Positions 23,683 to 26,882 of a DNA stretch of 26,882 nucleotides are shown piece after piece (the first letter of the stretch is position 1; every line of letters begins with the position of its first letter). The notes below the pieces were generated by a model. The model did not search any database and had not been told where the DNA came from. It saw nothing but the letters and a program-made list of their open reading frames with translations. This DNA comes from Candidatus Sulfopaludibacter sp. SbA3 (GTDB lineage Bacteria; Acidobacteriota; Terriglobia; Bryobacterales; Bryobacteraceae), in the NCBI GenBank assembly GCA_945900935.1, contig CAMDKT010000008.1, positions 1 to 26,882 on the forward strand. Reading direction: 5' to 3'. The translations under genes were made by a program, and so were the position numbers.

Positions 23683-26001
23683 CTACTGCGGCCAATTAAG
23701 GTGGCGTCTGAGAAAGTCAAAAGTACCGGCCCCGTTTATGGTGTGAGGGCCGTTGAAAAACTCGATCTCCGCCCGGCCAGGTAGATTCATCTTCGTAACA
23801 AAGAATCGCCGCACTTTGGCAAACTCATAGGCGACCCACTCATCGGGCGCCACGCCGTCAGAATGTCCGCGTTCCACCATGAAGGGGCGCGGGGCCATCA
23901 GCATGGCCAGTTCCGCGTAGTTCACCACGTTGGCAAAGTCGAATTCGATCATGTCGTACTCAGGCGTCAAAAGATAGGTGTAACGTGCGTCCACGCTCGT
24001 GTTCTTCCAGACCCATTCATTGAAATCCGCCGAGCAGATGGAGAGCGCATATTGATCGAGGAACGGCGGCACGCGGACCGCCGTCTTACCCCCGTAAGAA
24101 AGTCCATAAAATCCGATTCGTTTCGCGTCCACGTAAGGCAGGCTGCTCAACCACTCCAACTGCCGTTGATGTTGCCCGATGATGAAGGAGAATAGTGCGA
24201 GCTTGAGCGGATGGCCGCGCCGCTGAATCATCCGGAACCTGTCGCGGCCGATGTATGGGTTCTGCGGCGAGTAAGTGATGAATCCCTCGTCCGCCAGCCG
24301 GGCTGCATAGTTGTGATAGTAATGACTGTCCAACTTTGCGTCGGCCACTTCGCTGGGCCGCCCTTCCAGGCCATGCTGGCACACCACGACCGGCCGGCGT
24401 TCGCCAGGCTTCAGGTTCTTCGGGACGAGCAGGATTCCGTAAGCGAACACGCCGGGCCACACGTCCAGGACTACTTCATAACCCCGGTGCTTCGGTTGGT
24501 CGTAGATGAGTCTCGTGCGGGGGTTGGCGGGTTCGCTCGGCCGTGGCATGCGGCCGATCACTTCGCCCCAAATATAGTCGCGGTAGAACTTCGTCGTTTC
24601 TTTCCAGCGCTCCGGCGAAGACGCATCAGCCTTCGACCAGAACTGCTCGCGCTTCGCCGGGGACTCCCGCGCCAGTCGCTGCGTGTAGTCGGAGAGCTGA
24701 TCGAACTGCCGCTTCATCCGCACCGCCGGATCGTCGTCAGCGCGCACGACCTGGGGCGGCGCGGAGGCGGCTGCCAGTTTCGCCCTCGTGCCGAGTGAGG
24801 CGAGAAAGGCAGATAACGCGGCATCGGATCCGGGTAGGCCCGTGCCATCGCCGCTCGCGACAACCTGCAGCTTTCCGATTGCGTTCAGACGGGTATAGAA
24901 GTCGTTCGCGCGCGCTACTTCGGCCTTCACAGAGTCGAGCGGCGGCGTAACAAGCCTTCCGTTCGGCGTGGCCTGATTGCGATCCTTAGTGGCAGGAGGC
25001 GGCTGTACATCGGGGAACTGGCTCGCTTCCACAATAAGCGCCCGGGGGGCAATCATTCCGGCGATCTCGGCGTCGCCGAACTCCTTAAGAAGGCCCCATA
25101 CATCCCTGTAGATCGGCTCACTCCACAAGTCCTGGCGCGACTGAAAGTATCCGCTGACCAAAGTGCCTTGAATGCGTTTATCGATCGCAGCGCTGTAGAA
25201 GGCTATCAGCCCACCCTCACCGTACCCCGCGACGGCGATAGGCGCAGAACTGCGGGCGCTATCGGACGCGAACCAGTCCACTGCCGCAAGGACCTTCTGC
25301 ACCTCGTAACCGATAATGTGCCGTCCCACCTCGAATGCCATTCGGTAGAGCCACTCCCGATGCGGTTGATTAGTCGCGCGGATACCGGGGACCTGGGACC
25401 ATGTGTCGTTCCGGTCGATCAGCACCGGAACCAGTACCAGGCAACCGCTTTCCGCCAGGCGGCGCGCAAACTGTGCTTTGAACTCCACGCCCTGCGCGAG
25501 GCCCGCTATCACTTCCGGCTGCCACCCCGCGTCGGGGAGGGCTACAACGCGTGCCACGGGGGGGCGGTCGGGCTCGAGCAAGAGGCCCTGGGCCTCGACG
25601 CCCTCAAACACGGACCATCGCACGGAGTGAATCTTGTATCCCTTTCCACGCCCAATCAGCGATGAAGACGCAGTTGTGACATCGAGCTTCAGCGCTTTCA
25701 CTGGGACACGCTGATCGACGGCGCCAATGATCCGGCGAAGATTCGCGCGATTCGGCTCAATCGACCGCTCGTGTGCTTCCACGCTCGAGTAGTCGCGTTT
25801 CCAATAGCGCGAACGCTCCTGCATCACTCGCGGGGTGGCCTCGGCGAGATATGCATTGATACCTTCCACCATCTGCTGCGCTAGATCGCCTTGCATGGTG
25901 AGCGGTGCAGTGCCGGGCAGTCTCTCTTGTGCTTGCGCGTACGCTCGTCCAATGGCGAGCAGAACAACCGCCGCGGCGACTATACAGCAAATGCGTCCCA
26001 T
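23683..26001 (-). CDS. Secreted two-domain alpha/beta hydrolase (acetyl xylan esterase / dienelactone hydrolase-like)
   Basis: A 772-residue protein with a signal peptide (residues 1-23, IVAAAVVLLAIGRAYAQ). The first alpha/beta hydrolase-like domain (about 125-400) has an elbow GYGEGG at 259-264, where the catalytic serine position is Gly261, so it is probably inactive. The second domain (about 500-772) has an intact elbow GLSYGG with Ser635, a candidate acid in ERGHSDG (Asp715), and a candidate His in FNGPHT (His753). It likely cleaves ester bonds, for example acetyl or methyl groups on polysaccharides, outside the cytoplasm. An ideal GAGGAG site lies 8 bases before the ATG and overlaps the stop of the upstream C45 gene, so the two are co-translated. 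It faces the IS element convergently. Substrate unknown. Confidence 0.9.
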   Translation of the reverse strand: MGRICCIVAAAVVLLAIGRAYAQAQERLPGTAPLTMQGDLAQQMVEGINAYLAEATPRVMQERSRYWKRDYSSVEAHERSIEPNRANLRRIIGAVDQRVPVKALKLDVTTASSSLIGRGKGYKIHSVRWSVFEGVEAQGLLLEPDRPPVARVVALPDAGWQPEVIAGLAQGVEFKAQFARRLAESGCLVLVPVLIDRNDTWSQVPGIRATNQPHREWLYRMAFEVGRHIIGYEVQKVLAAVDWFASDSARSSAPIAVAGYGEGGLIAFYSAAIDKRIQGTLVSGYFQSRQDLWSEPIYRDVWGLLKEFGDAEIAGMIAPRALIVEASQFPDVQPPPATKDRNQATPNGRLVTPPLDSVKAEVARANDFYTRLNAIGKLQVVASGDGTGLPGSDAALSAFLASLGTRAKLAAASAPPQVVRADDDPAVRMKRQFDQLSDYTQRLARESPAKREQFWSKADASSPERWKETTKFYRDYIWGEVIGRMPRPSEPANPRTRLIYDQPKHRGYEVVLDVWPGVFAYGILLVPKNLKPGERRPVVVCQHGLEGRPSEVADAKLDSHYYHNYAARLADEGFITYSPQNPYIGRDRFRMIQRRGHPLKLALFSFIIGQHQRQLEWLSSLPYVDAKRIGFYGLSYGGKTAVRVPPFLDQYALSICSADFNEWVWKNTSVDARYTYLLTPEYDMIEFDFANVVNYAELAMLMAPRPFMVERGHSDGVAPDEWVAYEFAKVRRFFVTKMNLPGRAEIEFFNGPHTINGAGTFDFLRRHLNWPQ

Positions 26002-26013
26002 TATTCTTGCTCC

Positions 26014-26882
26014 TCAAATCGTGTAGACTGTCCACTTGCCGGTGCAGCCGTGGCCCCGCCGAACGTGCAGCCGGCGAAGCGCGGGTTCGGCGATATAGCC
26101 GGAAATGGAGTGCATGTTCACCGCGCCGTGACGGCAGATGCCGCCCGGTGCGCCGGCGTGATCCGCCAAGATTTCTTTCATAGTCTCCACCGTAATGCGG
26201 CCCCAGTGCTTCTGCACCAACTCTCGCACCCGGCCGAGCCTCGGGCCCGAATCCGGAAGAGTGTTGTTTTCGAAGGACGCGAAGTTCCGCGTGATGTAGT
26301 GGTTCGTGTGCAGGCGCCGATGAGGATCTTCGTCTTCGAAGGCCGCGATTCCATCCGGCCTCACCTCGACGTCTGCGATCGCGCCCGCACCGTCGGCGAG
26401 GACCAGATTCAGCGCCGAACAGGTTCGAAAGCGCTTCAGTAGGTCAATACAACCGGAGACGGACCGTCGCTCGAGCAGCGCACGCCGTACCGGGTATGAG
26501 GGAAGCCCTGGCTGCCAGCTGAAGTTGTAAAGCGCGTTGACGAAGTTACAGACTCCATGCTCGTTGATGCCGGCGTATCCAAGCTGGCCGGCGAATGTTG
26601 ACATTACCGCGCGGGGCCGGCCGTCGGATGGGCGCACCTTCAGGACGATCGCCACGTCCGCGTACTCGCTCTCGAGATCCTGATTCTGGCCTGCGATAGG
26701 GTTGCCATCCGCCGTCCCGTTTCGAGTAATGGCGAAAGCTGTGCAACCGCCTTCCCACATCTGCGCCGCTTCCGCTCGAGCTTGGCACAGCATCGCGTCG
26801 GAAAGCGTAATGCCAGCTCCTTCGGTGAGGCCCATCACCTCTTCCACGTAACGGGGGCTAAGCTTCTTGATGTAGGGCAGGA
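26014..26882 (-). CDS. C45-type autoproteolytic acyltransferase/hydrolase, 5' end beyond the window
   Basis: The frame runs unbroken off the right edge, with LPYIKKLSPRYVEEVMGL upstream of the first possible start (GTG 26847), so the N-terminus is missing. The family mark is WEGGCTAFAI: autocatalytic cleavage before this Cys (codon 26743-26745) would create an N-terminal nucleophile, as in acyl-CoA:6-aminopenicillanic acid acyltransferases. Further family-like parts are IAGQNQDLESEY, GQLGYAGINEHGVCNFVNAL, LHTNHYI and the C-terminal HSISGYIAEPALRRLHV. Relatives acylate or hydrolyse amide-linked substrates; natural roles in soil bacteria are mostly unknown. It is followed 12 bp later by the two-domain hydrolase in what looks like an operon. 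Confidence 0.87.
   Translation of the reverse strand, partial: LPYIKKLSPRYVEEVMGLTEGAGITLSDAMLCQARAEAAQMWEGGCTAFAITRNGTADGNPIAGQNQDLESEYADVAIVLKVRPSDGRPRAVMSTFAGQLGYAGINEHGVCNFVNALYNFSWQPGLPSYPVRRALLERRSVSGCIDLLKRFRTCSALNLVLADGAGAIADVEVRPDGIAAFEDEDPHRRLHTNHYITRNFASFENNTLPDSGPRLGRVRELVQKHWGRITVETMKEILADHAGAPGGICRHGAVNMHSISGYIAEPALRRLHVRRGHGCTGKWTVYTI

Noticed and set aside
22799..23746. 315-codon plus-strand frame running from the transposase into the right flank
   Set aside because: Its first half is a shadow of the transposase and the rest shows no recognisable domain; it crosses the IS boundary.
1..26882. CRISPR array, anti-phage system or biosynthetic gene cluster
   Set aside because: No regularly spaced repeats, no cas or defence genes, and no synthase genes were seen; apart from the mobile relics the content is catabolic and envelope-related.

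Overview
The window looks like a GC-rich chromosome segment of an Acidobacteriota bacterium, most likely Bryobacterales/Solibacter-like. The reasons are gene content: two Oar-type TonB-dependent receptors with a carboxypeptidase-regulatory-like N-terminus, Planctomycete-type cytochrome c/DUF1549/DUF1553 proteins paired with a DUF1501 protein, type I sulfatases, several secreted Gfo/Idh/MocA proteins, and a single-pass membrane protein with the acidobacterial winged-helix-like N-terminal domain. No rRNA, tRNA or CRISPR array was seen. The taxonomic call is inference from family composition.

Minus-strand block, about 12.3 kb down to the left edge: an Oar-like receptor (9272-12271) is followed on the same strand by a broken pair of half-genes (Gfo/Idh/MocA N-terminal half joined out of frame to a hydroxypyruvate-isomerase-like C-terminal half, 8150-9206). 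Then come a Gfo/Idh/MocA protein, a cytochrome-c/DUF1549/DUF1553 protein, a DUF1501 protein, a DJ-1/PfpI protein, a second Gfo/Idh/MocA protein and a second, shorter cytochrome-c/DUF1549/DUF1553 protein cut by the window edge. Gaps are 7 to about 70 bp and two junctions overlap, so this reads as one long operon, probably for uptake and oxidative or isomerising breakdown of a sugar-like compound.

The next ~0.9 kb (12272-13187) has no intact gene. It contains paired hairpins, a 33-codon remnant of a tyrosine recombinase C-terminus, and a 185-bp element bounded by 23-bp inverted repeats: a mobile-DNA scar next to the operon head.

The centre (13188-22083) looks like a small sulfated-polysaccharide locus. 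A sulfatase and a membrane-tethered putative regulator read leftward. A second Oar-like receptor, a second sulfatase and an alginate-lyase-family (PL5-like) protein read rightward. The intergenic region between regulator and receptor carries alternating GTTGC/GCAAC half-sites, and the same arrangement recurs upstream of the leftward sulfatase. This suggests one local regulon. A tandem 15-bp repeat there duplicates the regulator's -10-like and ribosome-binding sequence.

To the right, a 1.31-kb insertion sequence (22114-23426) with an intact DDE transposase and 17/19-matched terminal inverted repeats sits immediately after the lyase gene. It is followed by about 250 bp of unexplained sequence. 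Last come two minus-strand genes: a two-domain secreted alpha/beta hydrolase and a 5'-truncated C45-type autoproteolytic acyltransferase, translationally close to each other.
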